A stretch of DNA of 64,000 bases from the NCBI RefSeq assembly GCF_017639855.1, contig NZ_CP072115.1, positions 558,001 through 622,000 of the forward strand, written 5' to 3'. Position 1 is the first letter of the stretch. Every line of letters begins with the position of its first letter. Made by a program: the position numbers and the translations under genes. The stretch is from Streptococcus sp. zg-86 (GTDB taxonomy: Bacteria > Bacillota > Bacilli > Lactobacillales > Streptococcaceae). Below the pieces are notes generated by a model. The model was not told the DNA's origin. It saw only the letters and a program-made list of their open reading frames with translations, and made no database searches. Shown in pieces: positions 8,516-16,476 of this stretch.

Positions 8516-8723
8516 AGTGCTCAAGCTAGGCAAACGTTTAGTCATTAGTTTGGACAGCAGTCTTCCTGACGATTTCAGAAACCATTCAGATGTATCTGTA
8601 GATGGTGTTGTTTTTTCGGATGCTCTTGTGACAATGCCTTCCGGGAAAAATCTCCGACAGGATTTATCTGTTCAGTATAAAAATTTTCCTGATATAGTTG
8701 GAAAAGAATTAGTATTGTTATAA
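8502..8723 (+). CDS. Small protein coupled to the MuF toxin-like gene, candidate immunity
   Basis: A 73-residue beta-rich protein (MKITKVLKLGKRLVISLDSSLP... then VSVDGVVFSDALVTMP). ATG 8502 sits behind a strong AAGGAGGT and overlaps the MuF gene end by 14 bases, so the two are translationally coupled. A terminator follows directly. It has no structural-protein hallmarks. Being small, coupled and directly downstream of a MuF protein with an extra C-terminal domain is the standard arrangement of an immunity gene. No residue-level evidence proves this. Confidence 0.6.
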   Translation: MKITKVLKLGKRLVISLDSSLPDDFRNHSDVSVDGVVFSDALVTMPSGKNLRQDLSVQYKNFPDIVGKELVLL

Positions 8724-8729
8724 TAGCCA

Positions 8730-8757
8730 AGCACTTAGAACAATCTAGGTGCTTTTC
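8730..8757 (+). terminator. Rho-independent terminator after the MuF pair
   Basis: AGCACTTAG (8730-8738) pairs with CTAGGTGCT (one G-U), then TTTT. It may reduce read-through into the downstream head genes. Confidence 0.6.
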
Positions 8758-8778
8758 TTGTGGTCAAAAGGAGGAGAA

Positions 8779-8913
8779 ATGTTATACACACTTTGGCAAT
8801 TTATTGGCTTTTTATTAGGAATTGCTTGGATTGTAATTCTGATAGGACTTATAGTTGTTTTTATTATAGCCTTGGCTAAATACATATATGAAACATTTGG
8901 AGATTCAAAATGA
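8779..8913 (+). CDS. Small single-pass membrane protein (phage)
   Basis: A 44-residue ORF with ATG 8779 directly behind AAAGGAGGAGAA. Nearly the whole chain is hydrophobic (FIGFLLGIAWIVILIGLIV then FIIALAKYIYE), giving one long or two tight membrane segments and a short charged tail. Its stop overlaps the next ATG (ATGA). The near-perfect ribosome site makes it credible despite its size. The role is unknown; a small membrane protein so far from the lysis module could be cargo. Confidence 0.6.
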   Translation: MLYTLWQFIGFLLGIAWIVILIGLIVVFIIALAKYIYETFGDSK

Positions 8914-9200
8914 ATAAACGGATGAAAAAGAAATATCTATTGCCAGCTCTTGAAAAGAGAGTGGCAGAACTAGAACGCAAAAACGCAGAGTTACTAGCTC
9001 GGCAGACCTTGCTTGAAGCGGCGCAAAAGCAGATGGTTAGTCGTGCCGAACGGCTGGAGGTGCAGGTTTCTAAAAATGCTGAGGGAACGAATAAGGAGTT
9101 AGACCATTTTCGTGAGGTGACGAAAATGCTTTCGGATAATCAGGATTTTCTTCAAAATGAGATGAAACGCATGAAAAAACCGTGGTACAAACGGAAATAA
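8910..9200 (+). CDS. Coiled-coil phage protein
   Basis: A 96-residue, highly charged, mostly helical protein with heptad-like spacing (ALEKRVAELERKNAELLARQTLLEAAQ...). It is translationally coupled to the small membrane protein by ATGA. The two may work together at the membrane, for example as a membrane anchor plus coiled coil. I recognise no family. Confidence 0.6.
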   Translation: MNKRMKKKYLLPALEKRVAELERKNAELLARQTLLEAAQKQMVSRAERLEVQVSKNAEGTNKELDHFREVTKMLSDNQDFLQNEMKRMKKPWYKRK

Positions 9201-9203
9201 TCG

Positions 9204-9229
9204 AACCGTATGAAGCTCATGCGGTTTTT
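9204..9229 (+). terminator. Rho-independent terminator before scaffold gene
   Basis: AACCGTATGA (9204-9213) pairs with TCATGCGGTT (9217-9226), then TTT. The 90 bases that follow up to the scaffold gene show no other feature except the ribosome site. Confidence 0.6.
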
Positions 9230-9317
9230 CTTTTGCCCGAAGGCGTAAAACTACGTGGAGACACCAGTGCCAATAACTGAAATAGGGAGACACCCTGAAA
9301 ACTGAAAGGAGAACGCT

Positions 9318-9905
9318 ATGTTCGCAAAACCATTATTTTTCTACGACGCACCAACAGACACAGGGTCTAGCGGTGGTCAAGACTCGTCAGCTCAATCTCA
9401 ACCCGCTAGCACTCCTGAGATTGATTATGACAAAATCGCAAGCATTGTCGAAGGCAAGCAGAAGGTTGCAGAAGATACAGTTCTGAAGAACTACTTCAAA
9501 CAACAGGGCTTGAGTGGTGAAGAAGTCGCAGAAGCTATCACGGCTTTTAAGACGCAGAAAGCTAACTCAATGCCAGATGTCGCAAGCCTTCAGAAACAAG
9601 TCCAACAAGCTGAATCACTTGCCTTGCAAGCCACTTTAGAAAAGAGCTTACAACTAGCAGCGGTTGAAGCTGGACTGCCAACATCTAGTCTGCCTTATGT
9701 GCTCAAGCTCGCAGATACAACGAACCTAACGCTTGAATCACAAGCAGAGGACTTCAAGGCAGCTATCGCAAAAGTGCTGGAAGACGTTCCCGCGCTGAAA
9801 CCTGAAAAGTCAGAATCAACCGGCTTTCACCAAGTTGGGTCTACAGGAAATGCCCAACAAACGACCACATCGGACTTATTAAGTGCCGCTTTTGGAAACA
9901 AATAG
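9318..9905 (+). CDS. Capsid scaffolding protein
   Basis: A 195-residue acidic, helical protein directly before the major capsid gene, behind AAAGGAGAACGCT. The Gln/Ser/Ala-rich N-terminus, central helices (KIASIVEGKQKVAEDTVLKNYFKQQGLS) and coiled region (ASLQKQVQQAESLALQATLEKSLQ) are typical of gp20-like scaffolds in streptococcal siphophages. It would organise procapsid assembly and then leave. Confidence 0.85.
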   Translation: MFAKPLFFYDAPTDTGSSGGQDSSAQSQPASTPEIDYDKIASIVEGKQKVAEDTVLKNYFKQQGLSGEEVAEAITAFKTQKANSMPDVASLQKQVQQAESLALQATLEKSLQLAAVEAGLPTSSLPYVLKLADTTNLTLESQAEDFKAAIAKVLEDVPALKPEKSESTGFHQVGSTGNAQQTTTSDLLSAAFGNK

Positions 9906-9920
9906 AAATGAGGAAAATAC

Positions 9921-10820
9921 ATGACAGTTTACAACTACGTTGAACAGTTCCGTACTGAACTACAACAAAAATATGCACGAGAGTTGACCTCTCATGACTT
10001 GTTCTTATCAAACCCGCAAGTCACTTTTATGAACGCACAGACCATTAAATTGCCAAGCATTACGGTATCTGGCTATAAGGATCACTCACGAGCTACGACA
10101 GGCTACAACTCAGGTAACCTAAGCAACGAATGGGAGCCAAAGAAACTCGAACACGACCGTGATATTGAATTTGCGATTGACCCAATGGACGTGGATGAAA
10201 CTAACTTGATTTTAGCTATGGCAAACATTCAAAATACGCTCGAGACAGAACAAGGTATCCCTGAAAAAGACAGCTATATCTACTCTAAGCTCTATCAAGA
10301 AGCAACGACTTATGCTTCTAACGGTGCGACAGTCGCAACTGATGAGTTGACAGCTGAAAACATCTTGACGCTCTTTGACGACGCCATGGAAAAAATGGAT
10401 GAGGCTTCTGTACCAGCAGAAGGCCGTGTGCTTTATGTGACTCCAGCCGTGAACAAGCTCTTCAAGCAAGCCAAAGACTTACAGCGTGTCTTGGGCGTGA
10501 CAGGTGGAAACGGAAGTGTGAATCGCTCTATCTACGACATTGACGATGTGACAATCAAGGTTGTACCGTCTGCACGTATGAAGACCAAATACAACTACAC
10601 AGACGGTTGTGTACCTGCTTCAGATGCGAAACAGATGAACTTCATCTTGATTCATCCGTCTTGTGTCATTGCTCGTGAGAAATATTCTTACATCAAGGTC
10701 TTCACACCTGGTCATGATTCACGTACTGCGGATAACTACCTCTTGCAATCTCGCTTCTACATGGATGCCTTCCTTATCAAAAACAAAGCGACAGGTATTT
10801 ATATCAACGCAAAAGCGTAA
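9921..10820 (+). CDS. Major capsid protein
   Basis: A 299-residue HK97-like coat protein, ATG 9921 behind GAGGAAAATAC. Typical elements are TIKLPSITVSGYKDHSRATTGYN, the E-loop-like acidic region DRDIEFAIDPMDVDET, EGRVLYVTPAVNKLFKQ, and the closing IHPSCVIAREKYSYIKVFTPG with NYLLQSRFYMDAFLIKNK. It directly follows the scaffold gene, as in related phages. Length is normal and the gene looks intact. Confidence 0.93.
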   Translation: MTVYNYVEQFRTELQQKYARELTSHDLFLSNPQVTFMNAQTIKLPSITVSGYKDHSRATTGYNSGNLSNEWEPKKLEHDRDIEFAIDPMDVDETNLILAMANIQNTLETEQGIPEKDSYIYSKLYQEATTYASNGATVATDELTAENILTLFDDAMEKMDEASVPAEGRVLYVTPAVNKLFKQAKDLQRVLGVTGGNGSVNRSIYDIDDVTIKVVPSARMKTKYNYTDGCVPASDAKQMNFILIHPSCVIAREKYSYIKVFTPGHDSRTADNYLLQSRFYMDAFLIKNKATGIYINAKA

Positions 10821-10834
10821 AGGAGGTATAGTAT

Positions 10835-11095
10835 ATGGCATATGTAGCTGAAAAAGGAAACAAGGTCTATGACATTGATAAAAGTCAAATTGAAGTGTAC
10901 GTAGCACAAGGATTTGATATTTTGGAAGACGGTAAAGTCGTAAAATCGGGCGCTGGTAAGGCTATCAGCGCTGAAGAATATGACAAGGTTGTTGAAGAAA
11001 ATAAGAAATTGAAATCTGAAATCAAGAAACTAAAGCAAGCCGACAAAGCAGATAAAGTTGATAAAGCAGATAAAGTTGATAAAGCTGGTGAGTAG
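10835..11095 (+). CDS. Small head-region phage protein with K/D repeat tail
   Basis: An 86-residue protein, ATG 10835 behind AAAGGAGGTATAGT. Residues 1-50 look like a small folded domain (MAYVAEKGNKVYDIDKSQIEVYVAQGFDIL). The tail is a lysine-rich helix that ends in a DKADKV-type repeat encoded by a short direct DNA repeat (about 11040-11085), which could expand or contract. Genes of this kind follow the capsid gene in many siphophages, where they may be head-decoration or Rho-N-like proteins; I cannot assign it. Confidence 0.7.
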   Translation: MAYVAEKGNKVYDIDKSQIEVYVAQGFDILEDGKVVKSGAGKAISAEEYDKVVEENKKLKSEIKKLKQADKADKVDKADKVDKAGE

Positions 11096-11096
11096 G

Positions 11097-11465
11097 ATGT
11101 ATGCAAATGCGACTTACTACACCACGGAATACCTTGGCACTTATCAAGGTGACGACCTAAAAAAGCGACTGGCTCAAGTGGCAGACAAGGTTGACAGCCT
11201 GACTTTCAACCGAATTAAGGGCGTAGGATTTGAGAATCTTACGCCTTTTCAACAGTCGGTGATTCAAAAGGTCTGTTGTCAATTGCTTGATTTTGAGGTC
11301 GAGAATGCGGATTTGCTTGCGACCGCAGTTTCTAGCTATAGTATCAACGGTGTGTCAATGCAATTCGGAGATAGTTGGAACGTAGTGACTATGAACGGTA
11401 TCGCTATGAACCGCAGTACCTACGAACTGTTGCGACAGACAGGATTAACGGGGAGGGCAATCTGA
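11097..11465 (+). CDS. Head-tail connector protein
   Basis: A 122-residue protein. ATG 11097 was chosen because residues before it read through the repeat tail of the previous gene. The sequence (DDLKKRLAQVADKVDSLTFNRI... FQQSVIQKVCCQLLDFEVENADLL) has the helical pattern of gp6/gp15-like connectors that sit under the portal. Its stop overlaps the next ATG (TGATG), so it belongs to the head-completion series. Confidence 0.75.
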   Translation: MYANATYYTTEYLGTYQGDDLKKRLAQVADKVDSLTFNRIKGVGFENLTPFQQSVIQKVCCQLLDFEVENADLLATAVSSYSINGVSMQFGDSWNVVTMNGIAMNRSTYELLRQTGLTGRAI

Positions 11466-11555
11466 TGAATTTTCCACAGCTTGTTTTACCCCAATTTTGT
11501 AAGACACCGATTACCGTCACGGTACACCAAGAGGGGATTTCAGAAGACGGAGGAG
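11465..11555 (+). pseudogene. Minor capsid/head-closure gene, truncated by IS
   Basis: Only about 30 codons remain: MNFPQLVLPQFCKTPITVTV then HQEGISEDGG. This N-terminus is that of the small putative minor capsid proteins following the connector in streptococcal phages, normally over 100 residues. The reading frame enters the left inverted repeat of the insertion element at 11556 and stops at 11576-11578. Everything normally to its right (tail, lysis, integrase side) is absent. Confidence 0.75.
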
Positions 11556-13231
11556 GCTGGGCAAAAACTAGCCAGTAAATAAAAAACACAGATAGCTTCA
11601 AGCTGATTTTGATGAAATCCAGCCGAACTATTTGTGTTTTTATTTTTATCTCTATTATCTTGGACTAATTTCTTAGCCAATTTCGTGAGATTCATGCTCA
11701 TTAGGAGGAATCCTATCTCAGTTTCAACCACTTTTTGACCTCTGACATGCACTCTGCGCACGCCAAAAACACCCTTCATCCTACCAAATACAGGTTCGAC
11801 ATCCACCTTGCGTTTGGCATAAATGCGGGCTCCCTCTTTACTTGTCAATTCCTCTTTGACTAAGTTCTTGAAATAGTTCCACGTAGGATTATACTGAATT
11901 TGTTTGAGGTTTCCTTTCTCTGTCCGTGCTAATTGGTCTAACTCTTCACTAGCTTGTACAGGATCAGCTTCGTAAATCTTACTATCTTTCTCAAATCCAT
12001 ACTTTTCCGTTCTTCGTGAATAATTCTTAAACGAGTAGACAACTCCAGCTGGTTTTATCCACTGGTCAGAATCTTCTAGGTAAGTCCAGTTTTCAGGATT
12101 GGCATCACTCTTCTTGTAGCTTTTCTTCTGCTCTTTCTGATATGTTCCGTAGGGAATTAGAGGCGTTTTCTCCAGATCATCAACGATAAAGCTGTAATTT
12201 TCTTCACTACCATAACCTGCATCCGCGACAATGTGTTGAAAGAGTTCTAAGGTTTGGATGGATTGAAGAAAAGGTTTGAGTGTACGAGTGTCAGTTGGAT
12301 TCGGATACAATCCGTAAGCTAAGGCAAACTGGCTATTTGTACCAAGTTGAAGGTTGTAAGCAGGTTTGAGCTGACCATTCCTCATATGATCCTCTTTCAT
12401 CCTCATAAACGTCGCATCAGGATCTGTTTTAGAATAGGAATTTCGCTCTTGTAAAATCTGTTTATCTCGTTCGTACTTTTGTTTCCGAACAAGAAAATCC
12501 TCTTTCAACTTTCTCTTAAGTTTCTTAATTCTTCTTCGTTTCTGTCTGTTGGTCGATCCACCTTTAATGACTTTAGGCTCTTGTGAGATAGCATTTTCCA
12601 ACTCATCTAGTACTTGTTCGGTCTCTTGTAGGAGTTGGTTTAGTCCCTCGCTAGTGAGACATTCTTCCTTGGACAAGGCAGTATTCACCCCTTCTTGGAC
12701 TAGCTTGTCATAGAGGGCAGAAATGTTTCCATTCAAGGCATCTTCATAGCGCTCAACGGCCTTTTTCCACGTGAAGGAGTACTTGTTGGCATCAGCTTCT
12801 ACCTTAGTCCCGTCAATGAAGAGAGCTTTATCTTCAATCAATCCATTCTCTCTGAGGAGGAGAGTGAAGTAGATGAAAGCAGTTTTGATAAGCTGGTTGG
12901 CGTGTGTAGAGGCCCGAAAACTATTTATGGTTCGATAACAGACGTAGGTATCCTGACTCAGCCATTTCATAGGAATGACTTCCTCATTCATTTGGAGGAT
13001 TTTTCTACCAGAGAAAACTTGGCGAGCATAGGCGAATAGGGTCATTTTGAGCAACATAGCTGGATGAAAGGCAGGACGACCTGTGTGGGAAGTTTCTTCT
13101 AGGAGAACGGATTGAGGAATAGTATCCACAAACTGACTAATCAGACGTGCCTCATGCGTAGCAGGTAAGTCCCAAGCAATATTTAATTCCAAACTAAGCT
13201 GATTTGTGTTATACTGTTTATACATTTTCAT
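11540..13231 (-). CDS. IS1182-family transposase
   Basis: A 563-residue DDE transposase. The N-terminal DUF772-like region includes GRPAFHPAMLLKMTLFAYA. The first catalytic D is in LFIDGTKVEADANKYSF, the second in HIVADAGYGSEENY, and the E in KVDVEPVFGRMKGVFGVRR. A basic, coiled region (about 215-270) lies between. The start is the ATG behind GAAAGGC. The last residues (LLASFCPASSVF) are encoded by the inverted repeat and flanking phage DNA, and the stop lies 14-16 bases outside the element. The element therefore relies on the target for its stop codon here, although the catalytic core is complete. Confidence 0.9.
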   Translation of the reverse strand: MKMYKQYNTNQLSLELNIAWDLPATHEARLISQFVDTIPQSVLLEETSHTGRPAFHPAMLLKMTLFAYARQVFSGRKILQMNEEVIPMKWLSQDTYVCYRTINSFRASTHANQLIKTAFIYFTLLLRENGLIEDKALFIDGTKVEADANKYSFTWKKAVERYEDALNGNISALYDKLVQEGVNTALSKEECLTSEGLNQLLQETEQVLDELENAISQEPKVIKGGSTNRQKRRRIKKLKRKLKEDFLVRKQKYERDKQILQERNSYSKTDPDATFMRMKEDHMRNGQLKPAYNLQLGTNSQFALAYGLYPNPTDTRTLKPFLQSIQTLELFQHIVADAGYGSEENYSFIVDDLEKTPLIPYGTYQKEQKKSYKKSDANPENWTYLEDSDQWIKPAGVVYSFKNYSRRTEKYGFEKDSKIYEADPVQASEELDQLARTEKGNLKQIQYNPTWNYFKNLVKEELTSKEGARIYAKRKVDVEPVFGRMKGVFGVRRVHVRGQKVVETEIGFLLMSMNLTKLAKKLVQDNRDKNKNTNSSAGFHQNQLEAICVFYLLASFCPASSVF

Positions 13232-13344
13232 GCCTTTCTAGTTGTTTTGTGGTTATTATAATTATAAAGCATGAAATGGAAAACGAGCAACTCCTAATTG
13301 GAATTGCTCGTTTTTTATATATGAGCAGCTAGTTTTTGCCCAGC
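11556..13344 (-). mobile_element. IS1182-family insertion sequence
   Basis: The element is bounded by perfect 17-bp inverted repeats: GCTGGGCAAAAACTAGC at 11556-11572 and its complement at 13328-13344. It contains one transposase gene on the - strand. I see no target duplication (left flank ends GGAGGAG, right flank begins TTCTTTT). That fits either insertion without duplication or an adjacent deletion that removed the rest of the prophage. An internal hairpin at 13281-13316 insulates the transposase from outside transcription. The outermost base of each repeat could be off by a few bases. Confidence 0.85.
13281..13316. terminator. Insulating hairpin inside the IS
   Basis: AAACGAGCAA (13281-13290) pairs with TTGCTCGTTT (13304-13313), with T on one side and A on the other. 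It lies upstream of the transposase start and can stop transcription entering the IS from the holA side. Confidence 0.6.
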
Positions 13345-13441
13345 TTCTTTTTTTTGCAGAAGAAAAGACCTTGTCCAGAAGGTCGGGGAAAAATCGGGGA
13401 GAAGTCCCCTTAAGCCTAATATAGCACCTGTTTTGTTTTTC

Positions 13442-13450
13442 TGATATAAT
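13442..13450 (+). promoter_or_regulatory. holA promoter (extended -10)
   Basis: TGATATAAT is an extended -10 element 25 bases before the holA ATG, with no good -35. It lies outside the IS, so holA keeps its own promoter. Bases 13345-13440 hold two small GC hairpins (around 13370 and 13395-13412), probably terminator debris of the lost upstream gene. Confidence 0.55.
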
Positions 13451-13474
13451 AAAGAAAAGAAATGTGAGGAAGCC

Positions 13475-14506
13475 ATGACCATTATTGATGAGATTCAGAA
13501 ATTAAGCAAGGAAAGATTGGGTTTAGTGACAGTCCTAACGGGAGAAGATGTTGGCCAGTTTCAATTGGCCAAAGAAGCGCTACTGAAACAAATTGGTTTT
13601 GACAGTAGTGATTTGAGCTATGCTTATTTTGATATGTCAGAGATAGCCTATCCTCAGGTGGAACTTGATTTGGTATCCTTGCCTTTTTTCTCGGATGAAA
13701 AAATTGTCATATTAGATTATTTTGCAGACGTAACGACAGATAAGAAACGCTATTTAAGTGATGAAGAACTCAAGCAATTTGAGGCGTATCTTGTTCAGCC
13801 AGTTGAAACAACCCGCTTGATTATTATTGCCACAGGAAAATTAGATAGCAAACGCCGTCTAGTAAAACTCTTAAAACGAGATGGTCTTGTGTTGGAAGCA
13901 ACGGCTCTCAAAGAAGTAGAATTTCGACAATTTTTCATGCAAAAAACGAAAGAAATGGGTCTTAGCATGGAGAATCACGTTTTTGAACAGCTCCTGATGA
14001 AGTCAAATCTTGATTTTGCTGAGATGCACAAGAATCTCGCTTTTTTGCAGTCCTATAAGGGCAGTAGTCAGATTGGTTTAGATGATATTGAGCAAGCTAT
14101 TCCTAAGACCTTACAGGATAATATATTTGATATGAGCCAACTTCTTCTGCAAGGTAAGATTGATCCAGCTAGGCAATTAGTTCGTGATTTGCGCTTACAA
14201 GGCGAAGATGAAATTAAATTAATTGCGATCTTGCTCAATCAATTTCGGCTTTTTTTGCAGGTACAGTTATTGCAAAAAGAAGGACAAGGAGAACAGCAGA
14301 TTGTTGCAACATTATCAGAGATAGCAGGCCGGAAAATCAATCCTTTTCAAGTGAAATTTGCCCTGCGCGATTCGCGTTCGCTCACTCTTTCTTTTCTCAA
14401 AAAAGTAATGCAAGTTTTGATTGAAACGGACTATCAAATCAAGCAAGGACTATTTGAGAAGGATTACCTATTTGATCTTGCTTTATTAAAAATTGCCAGT
14501 ACATGA
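13475..14506 (+). CDS. holA: DNA polymerase III delta subunit
   Basis: A 343-residue clamp-loader subunit that opens the beta sliding clamp. Recognisable parts are the N-terminal EIQKLSKERLGLVTVLTGEDVGQFQLAKEALL, the acidic segment LVSLPFFSDEKIVILDYFADV, and the C-terminal collar helices (IFDMSQLLLQGKIDPARQLVRDLRLQGEDEIKLIAILLNQFRLFLQVQLL). Length is normal. In streptococci holA usually follows comEC and precedes sodA; here an IS and prophage remnant stand where comEC is expected. Confidence 0.93.
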   Translation: MTIIDEIQKLSKERLGLVTVLTGEDVGQFQLAKEALLKQIGFDSSDLSYAYFDMSEIAYPQVELDLVSLPFFSDEKIVILDYFADVTTDKKRYLSDEELKQFEAYLVQPVETTRLIIIATGKLDSKRRLVKLLKRDGLVLEATALKEVEFRQFFMQKTKEMGLSMENHVFEQLLMKSNLDFAEMHKNLAFLQSYKGSSQIGLDDIEQAIPKTLQDNIFDMSQLLLQGKIDPARQLVRDLRLQGEDEIKLIAILLNQFRLFLQVQLLQKEGQGEQQIVATLSEIAGRKINPFQVKFALRDSRSLTLSFLKKVMQVLIETDYQIKQGLFEKDYLFDLALLKIAST

Positions 14507-14521
14507 TTTCAGACAAAAAAA

Positions 14522-14550
14522 TTGAAAAGGCTCTCAAATTGCGGTAAAAT
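14522..14550 (+). promoter_or_regulatory. sodA promoter
   Basis: TTGAAA (14522-14527), a 17-base spacer and TAAAAT (14545-14550), then AAAGGAGG ahead of the sodA ATG. Confidence 0.75.
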
Positions 14551-14581
14551 GATTAGTATAGAAGATTAAAGGAGGCCGAAT

Positions 14582-15187
14582 ATGGCAATTATTTTACCAG
14601 ATTTACCATACGCTTATGATGCTCTTGAACCGCATATTGATGCAGAAACAATGACATTGCACCATGATAAGCACCATGCAACCTATGTTGCGAATGCAAA
14701 TGCAGCCCTTGAAAAACACCCAGAAATTGGTGAAGATTTGGTAGCCTTGCTGTCAAATGTAGAAAACATCCCAGCAGATATTCGCCAAGCCTTGATTAAC
14801 AATGGTGGAGGTCATTTGAACCATGCTCTTTTCTGGGAATTATTGTCACCAGACAAAACAGAAGTTCCAGCTGAATTAGCAGCAGAGATTGCCACTACAT
14901 TTGGTTCATTTGACGATTTCCAAGCAGCCTTTACAACAGCAGCAACAACTCGTTTTGGATCAGGTTGGGCTTTCTTGGTTGTCAATAAAGAAGGTAAATT
15001 AGAAATTGTTTCAACTGCAAACCAAGATACACCAATCATGAATGGTTTGACACCAATCTTGGCGCTTGATGTATGGGAACATGCTTACTACTTAAACTAC
15101 CGCAATGTTCGTCCAAATTATATCAAAGCATTCTTTGAAATCATCAACTGGAACAAGGTCAACGAATTGTACCAAGCAGCAAAATAA
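14582..15187 (+). CDS. sodA: Superoxide dismutase (Mn/Fe type)
   Basis: A 201-residue cytoplasmic enzyme converting superoxide to peroxide and oxygen. The metal ligands are visible: H27 (in MTLHHDKHH), the histidine in GGGHLNHALFW, and D and H in DVWEHAYYLNYRN. The GGG-H motif and ANQDTPIM are those of the streptococcal manganese-preferring SodA. It has its own promoter and a strong terminator, so it is monocistronic. Confidence 0.97.
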   Translation: MAIILPDLPYAYDALEPHIDAETMTLHHDKHHATYVANANAALEKHPEIGEDLVALLSNVENIPADIRQALINNGGGHLNHALFWELLSPDKTEVPAELAAEIATTFGSFDDFQAAFTTAATTRFGSGWAFLVVNKEGKLEIVSTANQDTPIMNGLTPILALDVWEHAYYLNYRNVRPNYIKAFFEIINWNKVNELYQAAK

Positions 15188-15200
15188 GATGAGAACGATC

Positions 15201-15228
15201 AAAAAACAGTCCGCTGGACTGTTTTTTT
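15201..15228 (+). terminator. sodA terminator
   Basis: AAAAAACAGTCC pairs with GGACTGTTTTTT around a three-base loop. Confidence 0.85.
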
Positions 15229-15290
15229 AATCATTTTTTGCATAAATATGATACACTAGAATGGTAAGTCTTTTGGAGAGGAGAGTTCGT

Positions 15291-16409
15291 ATGGAGATTG
15301 CAGCATTTGGTGTAGAAGAATGGTTAAATGATTGGGAAAATCAGGCGGTCTATGATATTGCTGGGAGTTCGATTGACTCGCTGACAGTCACAGAAGTTCT
15401 AGCCTTGGGCGGACGTTCTCAGGAAGAATTTTTGAGAGAATTGTTACAGAAGAAGTTGAATTATGGCTGGATTGAGGGTTCGCCTACCTTTAAGGAGGAG
15501 GTTGCAAAACTCTATCAACGTGTAGCAACGAGCCAAATTCTTCAGACAAATGGAGCAACAGGAGCCAATCATTTGGCCCTTTACGCCTTGATTGAAAAAG
15601 GGGACCATGTCATTTCGCTGTATCCTAGTTATCAGCAGTTGTATGATATTCCGAAATCGCTAGGGGCAGAAGTTTCTCTTTGGCAGATTCATGAGGAGGA
15701 AGGCTGGTTACCCTCTTTGGATGAGCTACGTAGCATGATTCGTCCAAATACCAAGATGATTTGCATCAATAATGCCAATAATCCAACTGGTGCTGTCATG
15801 GAACGCCCATTTTTAGAGGAGCTGGTATCCATTGCTCAAGAAGTGGGAGCTTATATTTTGTCTGATGAAGTCTATAAACCCTTGGATTCGCGTTATGATG
15901 TGCCAGCCATTGTGGATTTATATGAAAAAGGTATCTCAGTTAACAGCATGTCAAAGACTTATTCTGTGGCTGGGGTACGAGTTGGTTGGATTGTGGCAAA
16001 TGATGACCTGTCCAATTTGTTTCGAAAATACCGTGATTATACCATGATTTGTGCAGGGATGGTGGATGATGCTCTTGCAAGCTATGTGCTACAGAATAAA
16101 GATGCAGTATTAGCGAGAAATCAAGCCATTGTAGCAGAAAACTTACAGCTAGTCAGAGATTGGGTGGAAGAAGAGCCACGTGTCAGTTTGGTATATCCAA
16201 GTGCTGTTCCAGTATCCTTTATTAAGCTGGATATTCCTGAGGAAATCGAATCGTTCTGTCTGCGCTTATTGCAGGAAAAAGGTGTCTTATTAGTACCTGG
16301 CAACCGCTTTGATCGGCCTGGCTATGCTCGCTTAGGCTACTGTACACAAGCTAGTACCTTGAAAACAGGTCTAGCTCTATTATCAGATTTCTTACGACAA
16401 TATGATTAG
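15291..16409 (+). CDS. PLP-dependent aminotransferase, class I/II
   Basis: A 372-residue fold-type I enzyme. NNANNPTGAV, SDEVYKPL and the PLP-lysine region SMSKTYSVAGVRVGW are all present, as is the closing RLGYCT. ATG 15291 follows GGAGAGGAGAG; the ATG at 15261 would read through this ribosome site. A weak -10 (TATGAT, 15248-15253) precedes it. The substrate cannot be told from sequence; the overall look is of a general amino-acid or aspartate-type aminotransferase. It stands alone between sodA and queA. Confidence 0.85.
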   Translation: MEIAAFGVEEWLNDWENQAVYDIAGSSIDSLTVTEVLALGGRSQEEFLRELLQKKLNYGWIEGSPTFKEEVAKLYQRVATSQILQTNGATGANHLALYALIEKGDHVISLYPSYQQLYDIPKSLGAEVSLWQIHEEEGWLPSLDELRSMIRPNTKMICINNANNPTGAVMERPFLEELVSIAQEVGAYILSDEVYKPLDSRYDVPAIVDLYEKGISVNSMSKTYSVAGVRVGWIVANDDLSNLFRKYRDYTMICAGMVDDALASYVLQNKDAVLARNQAIVAENLQLVRDWVEEEPRVSLVYPSAVPVSFIKLDIPEEIESFCLRLLQEKGVLLVPGNRFDRPGYARLGYCTQASTLKTGLALLSDFLRQYD

Positions 16410-16445
16410 CGTTCTAAGTTAGCTAGTTGATAAGAAAAAATGAAC

Positions 16446-16474
16446 CTCCCTTGCAAATGTGCGAGGGAGATTTT
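16446..16474. terminator. Shared terminator between aminotransferase and queA
   Basis: CTCCCTTGC (16446-16454) pairs with GCGAGGGAG (16461-16469), followed by ATTTT. It sits between converging genes and can serve both. Confidence 0.65.
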
Positions 16475-16476
16475 GC

